A DNA stretch of 64,000 nt from Macrostomum hystrix. Its lineage: Eukaryota > Platyhelminthes > Macrostomidae. The stretch spans positions 9,620,001 through 9,684,000 of the forward strand of contig CATNEN010000038.1 in NCBI GenBank assembly GCA_950097015.1, read 5' to 3'. Position numbers and translations under genes: made by a program. Positions 20,537 to 31,500 of this stretch are shown here, piece by piece; the first letter of the stretch is position 1, and each line of letters starts with the position of its first letter. Below the pieces are notes generated by a model that was not told where the DNA came from, did not search any database, and saw only the letters and a list, made by a program, of their open reading frames with translations.

Positions 20537-22785
20537 TCAGCGCCTGTCATAAAAGCGCATCGATCTCTTGCCGAATCTGAAAGAAGAAGGATAAAAGCAG
20601 AAAGTTTGAGTAACTTTAAAGCAATCAATTTATATACAGATGCTTCATTAACTTCAGGAAGGGATTCACAAATTAAAGTAAGTGATTCACCAATTCAAGT
20701 AAGTGGTTCACCAATTCAAGCAAGTGATTCACCAGTTCAAGCAAGTGATTCACCGATTGAAGGAGAAGATTCACCTATCCAATGAGAAGATTGCCAATGT
20801 GAAGATTCACCAATTCAAGAAGAAGATTCACCAATCCAATGAGAAGATTCACCAATTCAAGAAGAAGATTCACCAATTCAATGTGAAGATTCACCAATCC
20901 AATGTGAAGATTCACCAATGCAATGTGGAAGATTCACCAATCCAATGAGAAGATTCACCAATTCAAGAAGAAGATTCACCAATCCAATGTGAAGATTCAC
21001 CAATCCAATGTGAAGATTCACCAATGCAATGTGGAAGATTCACCAATCCAATGAGAAGATTCACCAATTCAAGAAGAAGATTCACCAATCCAATGTGAAG
21101 ATTCACCAATTCAATGTGAAGATTCACCAATCCAATGTGAAGATTCACCAATTCAATGTGAAGATTCACCAATCCAATGTGAAGATTCACCAATCCAAGA
21201 AGAAGACTTTCTTAAAGGAGGATTAAAGCTAATATCGGTAGCGCATTGTTAGATGAATAAGAAGAGATTACCCGACTGGGGAAGTAAATTTCGATAAGCT
21301 TTCTGCGTCTTCCCCTTAATGGGATCAAATCCCTAGTGGGTTGGGTGGAGCGCCTGCGCTTATTAAAAGTTTCACAGAGCGGCTCTGATGATTATTATCG
21401 AAAAAGTTGCTCCACTGTTGATGAACGAGAGGCGCAGTCCCCCGGTTAGGCATGGACGCTGGCATCGTCAATTTATTTTTTAATGAAAAATGCGACGCGC
21501 TGCCTATTGACTTTGATTTCGTCGCGAGGTCAGGTTTTTTTCGTAATGGGATTGACTTGAAGTCACGACCTGTGCGTGCTTTGTTTGCTGATTCATGAAT
21601 AGTTTCGCTTATAGTTTTGAACATTTTTATAGAGTCTAGAGATCGAGATGTGAAGTTTGATGTTTAAGACTGGTGTAAGCGGAGAGACGGTGAGAAGAAG
21701 ATAGAAGAAGCTTGAGAGAGGGCAGAAAGGGCAGAGGAACTAGAACCAAAGGCAGAAGATTAAGTGTACATCGGAAAAGAGAGCAGAGAGGAGAGAGGAA
21801 AGAGAGACTGGATAGGAAGGAGAGGAGAGGGGAGAGGATGGAGAGGAGAGGGGAGAGAAAGGAGAGGAGAGGGGAGAGAAAGGAGAGGATGGAGAGGAAG
21901 GAGAGGATGGAGAGGAAGGAGAGGAGAGAGGAGAGGGGAGAGAAAGGAGAAGATGGAGAGAAAGGAGAGGATGGAGAGGAAGGAGAGGAGAGAGGAGAGG
22001 GGAGAGAAAGGAGAGGATGGAGAGAAAGGAGAGGATGGAGAGGAAGGAGAGGAGAGAGGAGAGGAAGGAGAGGAGATGATGGAGAGGAGAGGGAAGAGGA
22101 AGGAGAGGATAGGGAAGAGGAAGGAGAGAGAGGGAAGGGGAGAGGATGGAGAGGAAGGAGAGGAGAGAGGAGAGGAAGGAGGGGAGAGGGGAGAGGATGG
22201 AGAGGAGAGGGGAGAGGAAGGAGAGGAGAGGATGAAGAGGAGAGGGAAGAGGAAGAAGAAGATAGGGAAGAGGAAGGAGGGGAGAGGATGGAGAGGAGAT
22301 GGAATAGGAAGGAGAGAGAGGAAATAGGAAGGAGAGAGGAAATAGGAAGGAGAGAGGGAATATGATTAGAGGCTTGTTATGCAATTAACGCCAAAGAGGA
22401 CCACCCCAAGGCACAATGAGAGTGTACACTGCCTGACGATGCCAAAGTCAGTCGCAGGTGTACACACCTGCAGTGTGAGTGTGTGCCTGCGTACAGTATC
22501 AGTGACCTCAACGGGTCATCAAAACATGCGCCAGTTTGCTCACCTGGGCCGGCTAACCATGGCGTAGTACACCTGCAGCCTGTCCAGGTAGTCTTTCAGA
22601 GCCGCCTCGGTGGCAAAGTCACCGCCGACGTCCGCTTTGGTGTCAGCCGAAGCCGAAGCCTCTGCCGCAGCCGCCGCCTGCACAAGGTCGGCCACTGATG
22701 GCCGCGGCACGCCCGATGCAGGCGGTGTCGCCAGCAGGTAGGCGGCCGCAATGACCACCGCGACAATGAGAGATACCGACTGCAT
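20537..22785 (-). CDS. neuropeptide F / NPY-type precursor (2 exons)
   Basis: Coding exons on the minus strand: 22785-22544 and 20576-20537 (282 nt, 93 aa). It encodes a secreted, amidated neuropeptide of the NPY/NPF superfamily, whose members signal through G-protein-coupled receptors. Residues 1-25 are a signal peptide with a hydrophobic core. A PRPS motif follows, then an Ala-rich stretch and the hallmark ALKDYLDRLQVYYAMVSRPRF (Phe at 82, split here for reading), with G83 as amide donor and K84-R85 as the cleavage site. The C-terminal remnant is SMRFYDRR. The intron breaks the last Arg codon of RPRF after its second base (CCCAG/GTGAGC to CTTCTTTCAG/ATTCGGC). The same split is a known landmark of NPY/NPF genes in vertebrates and flatworms. 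The possible mature peptide (26-82) is longer than the usual 36-40 residues. RPRF-amide favours a protostome NPF. The 5' UTR carries a CAG/CAT run. Confidence 0.92.
20665..21205. repeat. 21-bp minisatellite, GATTCACCAATCCAATGTGA type
   Basis: About 25 units; alternating TCCAATGTGAA and TTCAAGAAGAA versions form a higher-order pattern. It lies in the NPF intron. Confidence 0.92.
21206..21711. other. NPF intron, no further feature
   Basis: Unique-looking sequence without splice-bounded coding frames. Confidence 0.5.
21712..22365. repeat. polypurine GA-rich satellite tract
   Basis: Some 650 bases of almost pure purine on the plus strand, built from GGAGAGGATGGAGAGGAAGG-like units. It lies in the NPF intron, so the transcribed sense strand is polypyrimidine. 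It has H-DNA forming potential. Confidence 0.95.
22396..22512 (+). repeat. SINE-A internal fragment
   Basis: Matches the family A body: CAAGGCACAATGAGAGTGTA, CACTGCCTGACGATG, GTGTGCCTGCGTACAGTATC. Head and tail are missing. It lies in the NPF intron just downstream of exon 1. Confidence 0.75.
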
Positions 22786-23224
22786 GATGCTCCAACTGTT
22801 GATTGCTGCTGCTGCTGCTGCTGCTGCTGATGCTGATGCTGCGAGTGGATTTCTCTCGCCTGTGCGTGAACTGAAGTGAAGTAAATTGTGCGGCGCGTTT
22901 TGCGGCTCGGGTTAAATCGATCTGATGGGCGATTCTGGTTGGCTGATGGCCAAATTTAGGCTTCAGTTTCATCCAGTCTGCCTGATTGGCTGCAGTTGCT
23001 GCATTTGAGTTGGGAATCTACAGTGCAAATAAAATTGACTAACAGTTGCTAATGAAGCGATTGGCAGTTAGTGTCATATTTGTATTTTTTCAGGTGATAA
23101 TTCACAACACGCTTTTAGTTTTTTTGAGTGATAAATAAATGTAACAAAATGTGTTTATTTTAGAACTGGTTTTAAACTGTTACAGCTAGGTAGGGTAGGT
23201 AGCGAGGCAAAGCTCATTGCCATC
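22786..23224. other. 5' region of the NPF gene
   Basis: Holds the 5' UTR (a CAG/CAT run at 22808-22842 on the gene strand) and the presumed promoter. A TCAGTTC initiator-like match lies near 22870 on the minus strand. No clear TATA box. Confidence 0.4.
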
Positions 23225-23965
23225 AAGTGAGACAATGACGTTTCAGGTGAGGCTGTAAGGTTTCAGGTGACGCCCTGAGGCTTCAGGGGAGGCACTGAGG
23301 CTTCAGGTAAGGCAGTGAGGCTTCAGTTTAGGCAGCGAGACTTCAGGTGAGGCACTGAGGCTTCAGGTGAGGCACTGAGGCTTCAGGTGAGGCACTGAGG
23401 TTTCAGGTGAGGCAGTGAGGTTTCAGGTGAGGCAGTGAGGCTTCAGGTGAGGCAGTGAGGTTTAAGGTGAGGCAGTGAGGCTTCAGGTGAGGCAATGAGG
23501 CAGTGAGGCTTCAGGTAAGGCACTGAGGCTTAAGGTAAGGCAGTGAGGTTTCAGTTGAGGCAGTGAGGCTTTAGTTGGGGTAATGAGGCTTCAGGTGAGG
23601 CAGTGAGGCTTCAGGTGAGGCCGTGAGGTTTCAGGTGAGGCAGTGAGGCTTCAGGTGAGGCAGTGAGGTTTAAGGTGAGGCAGTGAGGCTTCAGGTGAGG
23701 CAATGAGGCAGTGAGGCTTCAGGTAAGGCACTGAGGCTTAAGGTAAGGCAGTGAGGTTTCAGTTGAGGCAGTGAGGCTTTAGTTGGGGTAATGAGGCTTC
23801 AGGTGAGGCAGTGAGGCTTCAGGTGAGGCCGTGAGGTTTCAGGTGAGGCAGTGAGGTTTCAGGTGAGGCAGTGAGGTTTCAGGTGAGGCAGTGAGGTTTC
23901 AGGTGAGGCAGTGAGGTTTCAGGTGAGGCAGTGAGGTTTCAGTTGAGGCCGTGAGGCTTCAGTTG
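23225..23965. repeat. 20-bp minisatellite, CTTCAGGTGAGGCAGTGAGG
   Basis: About 37 units. A segment of about 208 bp starting near 23459 is duplicated from about 23667 with the same pattern of variants. Each unit contains TTCAG/GTGAGG, resembling an acceptor joined to a donor. Confidence 0.95.
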
Positions 23966-24790
23966 AGCTCGCAAACGAAGCATTGCTACAGTTGTTGGTT
24001 GAGATAATTTTTTCAATAACTTGACGTCTATCACTGAAAAAAGAAGTTAAGAATCGTTAAGAATATAAAGAGGCAGAGAGCAAACACGCCTAGGCCTAAT
24101 TGATTTCGCAGTTTGTTTTTTGAGCAAAGGAAAGAAAAACTTTTTTAATAGAAAAGTTTTTGCGTGTGTTTGAGCGTCAGGAGGGCATTGGGAAAATTGT
24201 CAAATAACTTTTTTTGACGAAATTCGACTTCTCTCCCAAGCGGCTGTTTGCTAATTGCTGCTTGGGGTGCAAACACGCTAGATCGCTAGATCCGGTAGAT
24301 TATGGGGATAAATTAATGCGTGTTTATCCACAGCAGGTGAAAATTAGGTGCGTGTGAATTTTTTTCATTGTCGCTGGTCAGACAATTGCCATAGGAGGCG
24401 TTTTCAACTTGCAGAGTCAACTCAGCCACTGGGAGAGACAGGAAATCCATCAGTGGAGGTCGGGGCTGCTGGTTGCAGCGGAATAAATTGCTTTAGCAAT
24501 CAATTAACTGAGTAGACACTGAAACTTGAGGTGTCCACCCAGATAGTCTTACTGGACTCTCATCCTAGTTTTGAGGTGTCCACTAGAAAGACTTTATAGA
24601 CAGTCGCTTTTATCTCGAGGTGTCAAATAGAAAGACTGATTAGACACACCTTGATTTTGAGGTGTGTGCTCAGAAGTATCATTGCCAAGTACCGGTACCA
24701 TTACCAGTGCCATTGCCCGCAGCCCTCCGGCAATTTTTGTTATTGCTAATCAGCAGAAATGTAAGAAAATTTGAACAAACATTTTATCAG
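23966..24790. other. intergenic between divergent NPF and receptor B genes
   Basis: AT-rich; nothing coding. At 24708-24740 lies a SINE-A 3'-end fragment (GCCATTGCCCGCAGCCCTCC). Confidence 0.5.
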
Positions 24791-24794
24791 AAAT

Positions 24795-25245
24795 GTCAGC
24801 AAAGATGTCAGCAGAAATGTCATCAGAAATGTCAACAGAAATGTCAGCAGAAATGTCATCAGAAATGTCATCAGAAATGTCATCAGAAATGTCAGCAGAA
24901 ATATCAGCAGAAATGTCAGCAGAAATGTTATCAGAAATGTCAGCAAAGATGTCAGCCGAAATGTCAGCAGAAATGTCAGCAGAAATGTCAGCAGAAATGT
25001 CAGCAAAGATGTCAGCAGAAATGTCAGCAGAAATGTTATCAGAAATGTCAGCAAAGATGTCAGCAGAAATGTCAGCAGAAATGTCAGCAAAGATGTCAGC
25101 AGAAATGTCAGCAGAAATGTTATCAGAAATGTCAGCAAAGATGTCAGCAGAAATGTCAGCAGAAAAGTCAGCAGAAATGTCAGCAGAAATGTCAGCAGAA
25201 ATGTCAGCAGAAATGTCAGCAGAAATGTCAGCAGAAATGTCAGCA
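24795..25245. repeat. 12-bp minisatellite, AGAAATGTCAGC
   Basis: About 37 units with variants TCATCAG, TTATCAG and GCAAAGATG. A 60-72-bp higher-order pattern is visible. The array is stop-free in several frames on both strands; none is a gene. Confidence 0.95.
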
Positions 25246-25570
25246 GGTAGGACAAAAACATGTTTACTTGGCTCGCAGCTGCTAGCTGAGTCATACTGAA
25301 TTCTATTTTCGAGCTGTTTTCGAGTTGATCTCAACTGTTCATTGAAAAAGATCACAGACTCTGTCTTGTAAATAGCGAGCAGCTTACACAATAGGCTGTG
25401 CTATTGTGCATTGTGTCTGCTGTTTACTGGGCCAATTGCGCGAACAAAAGCAGTCTTTAGACAGACGCACGTGAGGTTAAATATTAATAAGACAATCAAA
25501 TTTTGCCACGCGTCAGAGAGTTCAAAATAAATTTAATTTGTGCATCGTTTGTAAAACTTGCAGCAGCTCA
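25246..25570. promoter_or_regulatory. presumed promoter and 5' UTR of receptor B
   Basis: Lies directly upstream of the first coding ATG at 25571. It contains a GGCCAATTGCG (CCAAT) near 25429, and no TATA box. No direct evidence of activity. Confidence 0.3.
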
Positions 25571-28500
25571 ATGAGGTCTTCAGGCTTCGTGATATCATTG
25601 ATTATCTTCGCTGCCTTCTGCGGCGTCTGGGTATTCAACAGTCCGGTTACTGCTGAAGGCACAAATAACAGTGTCACCTTTGGTATGCGTTAATAACGAG
25701 ACATCCAATCAACAATATTCCTCTCAGCAACACTCAGCCACTCTCACAATCCCCCATTCACTCTCACAATCCCACATTAACTCTCACAATCCCCCATTCA
25801 CTCTCACAATACCCCATTCACTCTCACAATACCCAATCCACTCTCACAATCCCCCATTCACTCTCACAATCCCACATTCACTCTCACAATCCCCCATTCA
25901 CTCTCACAATACCCAATCCACTCTCACAATCCCCCATTCACTCTCACAATCCCACATTCACTCTCACAATCCCCCATCCACTCTCACAATCCCCCATCCA
26001 CTCTCACAACCCCCATTCACTCTCACAATCCCACATTCACTCTCACAACCCCCATTCACTCTCACGATCCCCCATCCACCCTCACAATCCCCCATCCACT
26101 CTCGCAATCCCACATTCACTCTCACAATACCCAATCCACTCTCACAATCCCCCATTCACTCTCACAATCCCACATTCACTCTCACAATCCCCCATTCACT
26201 CTCACAATTCCACATTCACTCTCATAATCCCACATTCACTCTCACAATACCCAATCCACTCTCACAATCCCCCATCCACTCTCACAATTCCACATTCACT
26301 CTCACAATCCCACATTCACTCTCACAATACCCAATCCACTCTCACAATCCCCCATTCACTCTCACAATCCCCCATTCACTCTCACAATCCCCCATTCACT
26401 CTCACAATCCCCCATCCACTCTCACAATCCCCCATTCACTCTCACAATCCCCCATTCACTCTCACAATCCCCCATTCACTCTCACAATCCCCCATCCACT
26501 CTCGCAATCCCACATTCACTCTCACAATACCCAATCCACTCTCACAATCCCCCATTCACTCTCACAATCCCACATTCACTCTCACAATCCCCCATCCACT
26601 CTCACAATTCCACATTCACTCTCACAATCCCACATTCACTCTCACAATACCCAATCCACTCTCACAATCCCCCATCCACTCTCACAATTCCACATTCACT
26701 CTCACAATCCCCCATCCACTCTCACAATCCCGATCCAATTTTACGTATAAAATCCCCAATTGTGCTTCTAGTTATTGACACGTTAATATTTGCTACGGAA
26801 TAATCCCACAGCCCTGTTTTGGCCCGAGAGGTCGTCAGCTGCGGAGGCTAGCGACATGTTCGCGCAGATCTTTCAGCCCTGGCTATCGAAGGTGTGTCCG
26901 GAAGCTGGAAACCTGGCGGTGAAGTTCCAGCACTTCGCACTGCCACAGAGGATTGACATCGCCAGCTTGGATAAGGGTAGGAAGAGAGTTTTCACCAACC
27001 CTTCAAACAGATTGGTAAAAGGACAGATCCTTTAGCTGGGAACATCAGAACCTGTTAGACAGATCACAACCTGTTAGACAGATCCCAACCTGTTAGACAG
27101 ATCCCAACCTGTTAGACAGATCCCAACCTGTTAGACAGATTCCAGCCTGCTGGACAGATTCCAGCCTGCTGGACAGATCCCAGCCTGCTGGACAGATCCC
27201 AGCCTATTAGATAGATTCCAGCCTGCTGGACAGATTCCAGCCTATTAGATAGATTCCAGCCTGCTGGACAGATTCCAGCCTATTAGATAGATTCCAGCCT
27301 GCTGGACAGATCCCAACCTGTTAGACAGATTCCAGCCTGCTGGACAGATTCCAGCCTATTAGATAGATTCCAGCCTGCTGGACAGATTCCAGCCTATTAG
27401 ACAGATTCCAGCCTGCTGGACAGATCCCAGCCTATTAGATAGATTCCAGCCTGCTGGACAGATCCCAGCCTGCTAGACAGATCCCAGCCTATTACATATA
27501 TCCTAAAACCTGTTAGACAGATCCCAACCTGTTAGATAGATTCCAGCCTGCTAGACAGATCCCAGCCTATTAGATATATCCTAAAACCTGTTAGATAGAT
27601 CCCGACCAGTTAGACAGATCACAACCTGTTAGAAAAAGTCCCTCACCTTTGCTGGATCGATCTAACGAGGCCTCAAAATCCTCTGAACCCGCAGTGGCAT
27701 CCCAGCTGTCAGCCAGGCCGGTTCTGTTCGCATCGCTCCGGGAGGACCGGTCGCTGGCCAGCGCCTCGCCGGGAGCTGCCGAGCTGCTGCAGATCGCGGC
27801 TGCGACCTTGGCCTCGTCGAGCGCCGTCCTGTCTCCGCTGGAAATTCACGCCTTCGCGACGCCCAGCGGCCAAACTCTGGCCGAGCTGCTGCTGAAGGTT
27901 CTTCGCGTTGCCATGCGGTTGCCAAGCGGACCGGACAGCGCGACTGGCCGGCGGCTGGGCCTACTCATCGGGAAGCCCTTCAGCCTGGCAGATCTTCAGC
28001 CGGTCCTGGACGCCTTCGCCGGCCAGGTGTTCGTCCAGAGCATCGACATCGAGACCGAAACTTCGACCGCGGGCTCTTCAAGCGACGCCGCAGATGCCGG
28101 GACGACCGTGGGGGCGCTGGAGGCTTTGGCCGAGCGAGGCGTCACCGACCTTCTGGTGACTGCAAACCGGAGGGTGGCCCAGCGCCTGCTGCAGCTGTCC
28201 GTCATCACGCCGAGCTCCAGACCGCAAAATCGCTGGCTGATTTTCAACGGGGTAAGGAACAGGTAGCTCTCACAGCTTCCAGACGCTATTGTAATCTCTT
28301 ATCTTACCCTCCCATTTCCCACTTTACTCTCTCAGCCGTTCCTCTCTCCTGATTTACTCTGTTGTCGTTTCCTTTCTCACCCTTCCGCTCTACCACCCTG
28401 CCTCCCTGCAGGGCCTAATAGACTCATTGGGCGGCTCTCTATGGCCTAACCCATCGATGAACGTCACTTCGGTGGAGCTGCAGCAGCCGACTGGCGAAGC

Positions 28501-31500
28501 AGAGAGGCGCGTCCTTAGCAACAGAACGGACAGCTTCCTGTTGCACGACCAGCTCAAAATCTGGGCGCAGTACCTGGCCAGCCTGTATTGCAACTATGTG
28601 AGTAGCACAAGTCTCACAACACAAGCCTCACAACACAAAGCTCACAACACAAGCCTCACAGCACAAAGCTCACAACACAAGCCTCACAACACGAACCTCA
28701 CAACACAAACCTCACAACACAAGCCTCACAACACAAGCCTCACAGCACAAGCCTCACAACACAAGCCTCACAACACAAGCCTCACAACACAAGCCTCACA
28801 ACACAAGCCTCACAACACAACACAGACCTTACAGTAAAAACAGTAAAGTGGTTTCGTTCAGCAAATCACAGCTATGAATTCCCCACCCAGAGCTCGGTGG
28901 ACGAGGCCATTGTGCCGGGCCTCACGGGCGACTTTCTGCTGCACTCTAATGGCAGCGTGGAGCGGCTCAACTGGAAGTTCGATATCTACAGAGGACTGCT
29001 GGCTGAGGCGACTTTGGTTAGTGTCACATCGATTGAATGACTACCCACTGTAACCTCTGACATCCATCTGTAACCTCTGACACCCAACTGTAACCTCTGA
29101 CACCCAACTGTAACCTCTGACATCCATCTGTAACCTCTGACACCCAACTGTAATCTCTGATACCCCAGTGTAACCTCTGACACCCAACTGTAACCTCTGA
29201 TACCCCAGTGTAACCTCTGACACCCAACTGTAACCTTTGATACCCCAATGTAAGCTGATACCCAACTGTAACCTCTGACACCCCACTGCAACCTCTGACA
29301 CCCCACTGCAACCTCTGACACCCCACTGTAATATGTGATACCCAACTGTAATCTCTGACAGTACTAGTACAACCTCTGACACCCCACTGTAAAACTGCGA
29401 AGCCCCAATTTAACATTCTCTCGATCTAGTTTAGATTTAAGCCCAGTTCACTCACTCATCACTCCAACAGTGAGATTAATCAATGTTGAGCATATGCTGC
29501 TTATTTTCAGTTACATTTTCCTCTATATTCCTCTACAACAAACTGCCAACCATCGCCTTCACCAGTTCCGCCTGCTAAACTTTTGGCAAACAGAAAATTT
29601 CCAATTCTAAATTGGTCGCGTTCCTCCTGTCAATCAAGCTGCGCTTTAATGATCAATTTTTAACGGTGATTCTCAATTTGCCTCGGGTGCTCGCTTGGGA
29701 AGGTGCAGATGGCTTCAACTTGAACTGCTTTCTCGCATTTTCTACCACTGCTGCTAACACTTCCTTCACTCTTACCATTTATTCGAATCGAATATCTGTC
29801 ACTCCATCCGTCACTCCATCTGTCACTCCACCTGTCACTCCATCTGTCACTCCATCAGTCACTCCATCTGTCACTCCATCAGTCACTACATCTGTAACTC
29901 CATCTGTCACTATATCTGTCACTCCATCTGCCACTCTATCTGCCACTCCATCTGCGACTCCATCTGTCACTCCATCTGTCACTCCATCTGTCACTATATC
30001 TGCCACTTCATCTGCGACTCCATCTGTCACTCCATCTGCCACTCTATCTGTCACTCCATCTGTCACTCCATCTGTCACTCCATCTGTAAATTTTCTGTCA
30101 CTCAATCTTTCACTCCATCTTTCACCCAATCTGTCACTCAATCTTTCACTCCATCTGTCACTCCATCTGTCACTCCATCTTTCATTCAATCTGTCACTCC
30201 ATCTGTCACTATATCTTTCACTCCATCTTTGACTCTATCTGTCACTCCATCTGTCACTATATCTGTCACTCCATCAGTCACTACATCTGTCACTCAATCT
30301 TTCACTCCATCTGTCACTCCATCTGTCACTCCATCAGTCACTACATCTGTCACTCAATCTTTCACTCCATCTGTCACTCCATCTGTTACTCCATCTTTCA
30401 TTCCATTTGTCACTCCATCTGTCACTATATCTTTCACTCCATCTTTGACTCCATCAGTCACTCCATCTGTCACTCCATCTTTCACTCCATCTTTCACTCC
30501 ATCTGTCACTCCATCTGTCACTCCATCTTTCACTCCATCTTTCACTCCATCTTTCACTCCATCTGTCACTCCATCTGTCTTTCCATCTTTCACTCCATCT
30601 TTCACTCCATCTTTCACTCCATCTGTCACTCCATCTTTCACTCCATCTTTCACTCCATCTTTCACTCCATCAGTCACTACATCTGTCACTCAATCTTTCA
30701 CTCCATCTGTCACTATATCTGCCACTTCATCTGCGACTCCATCTGTCACTCCATCTGCCACTCTATCTGTCACTCCATCTGTCACTCCATCTGTCACTCC
30801 ATCTGTAAATTTTCTGTCACTCAATCTTTCACTCCATCTTTCACCCAATCTGTCACTCAATCTTTCACTCCATCTGTCACTCCATCTGTCACTCCATCTT
30901 TCATTCAATCTGTCACTCCATCTGTCACTATATCTTTCACTCCATCTTTGACTCTATCTGTCACTCCATCTGTCACTATATCTGTCACTCCATCAGTCAC
31001 TACATCTGTCACTCAATCTTTCACTCCATCTGTCACTCCATCTGTCACTCCATCAGTCACTACATCTGTCACTCAATCTTTCACTCCATCTGTCACTCCA
31101 TCTGTTACTCCATCTTTCATTCCATTTGTCACTCCATCTGTCACTATATCTTTCACTCCATCTTTGACTCCATCTGTCACTCCATCTGTCACTCCATCTT
31201 TCACTCCATCTTTCACTCCATCTTTCACTCCATCTGTCACTCCATCTTTCACTCCATCTTTCACTCCATCTTTCACTCCATCTGTCACTCCATCTGTCTT
31301 TCCATCTTTCACTCCATCTTTCACTCCATCTTTCACTCCATCTGTCACTCCATCTTTCACTCCATCTTTCACTCCATCTTTCACTCCATCAGTCACTACA
31401 TCTGTCACTCAATCTTTCACTCCATCTGTCACTATATCTGCCACTTCATCTGCGACTCCATCTGTCACTCCATCTGGCACTCTATCTGTCACTCCATCTG

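Noticed and set aside
20480-20785. Plus-strand frame beginning ENIRANNATRREL
   Set aside because: It has no ATG start and is the complement of the NPF second exon, then runs into the 21-bp minisatellite.
24662-25391. Frames of QQKCQQKC, SAEMSAEM and ISADISAD type on both strands
   Set aside because: They come from a 12-bp array that is open in several frames at once, so there is no coding bias.
25671-26750. 359-codon frame of [13 protein letters not shown] repeats
   Set aside because: It is the 20-bp minisatellite in intron 1 of receptor B. The frame is stop-free only because the repeat lacks stops.
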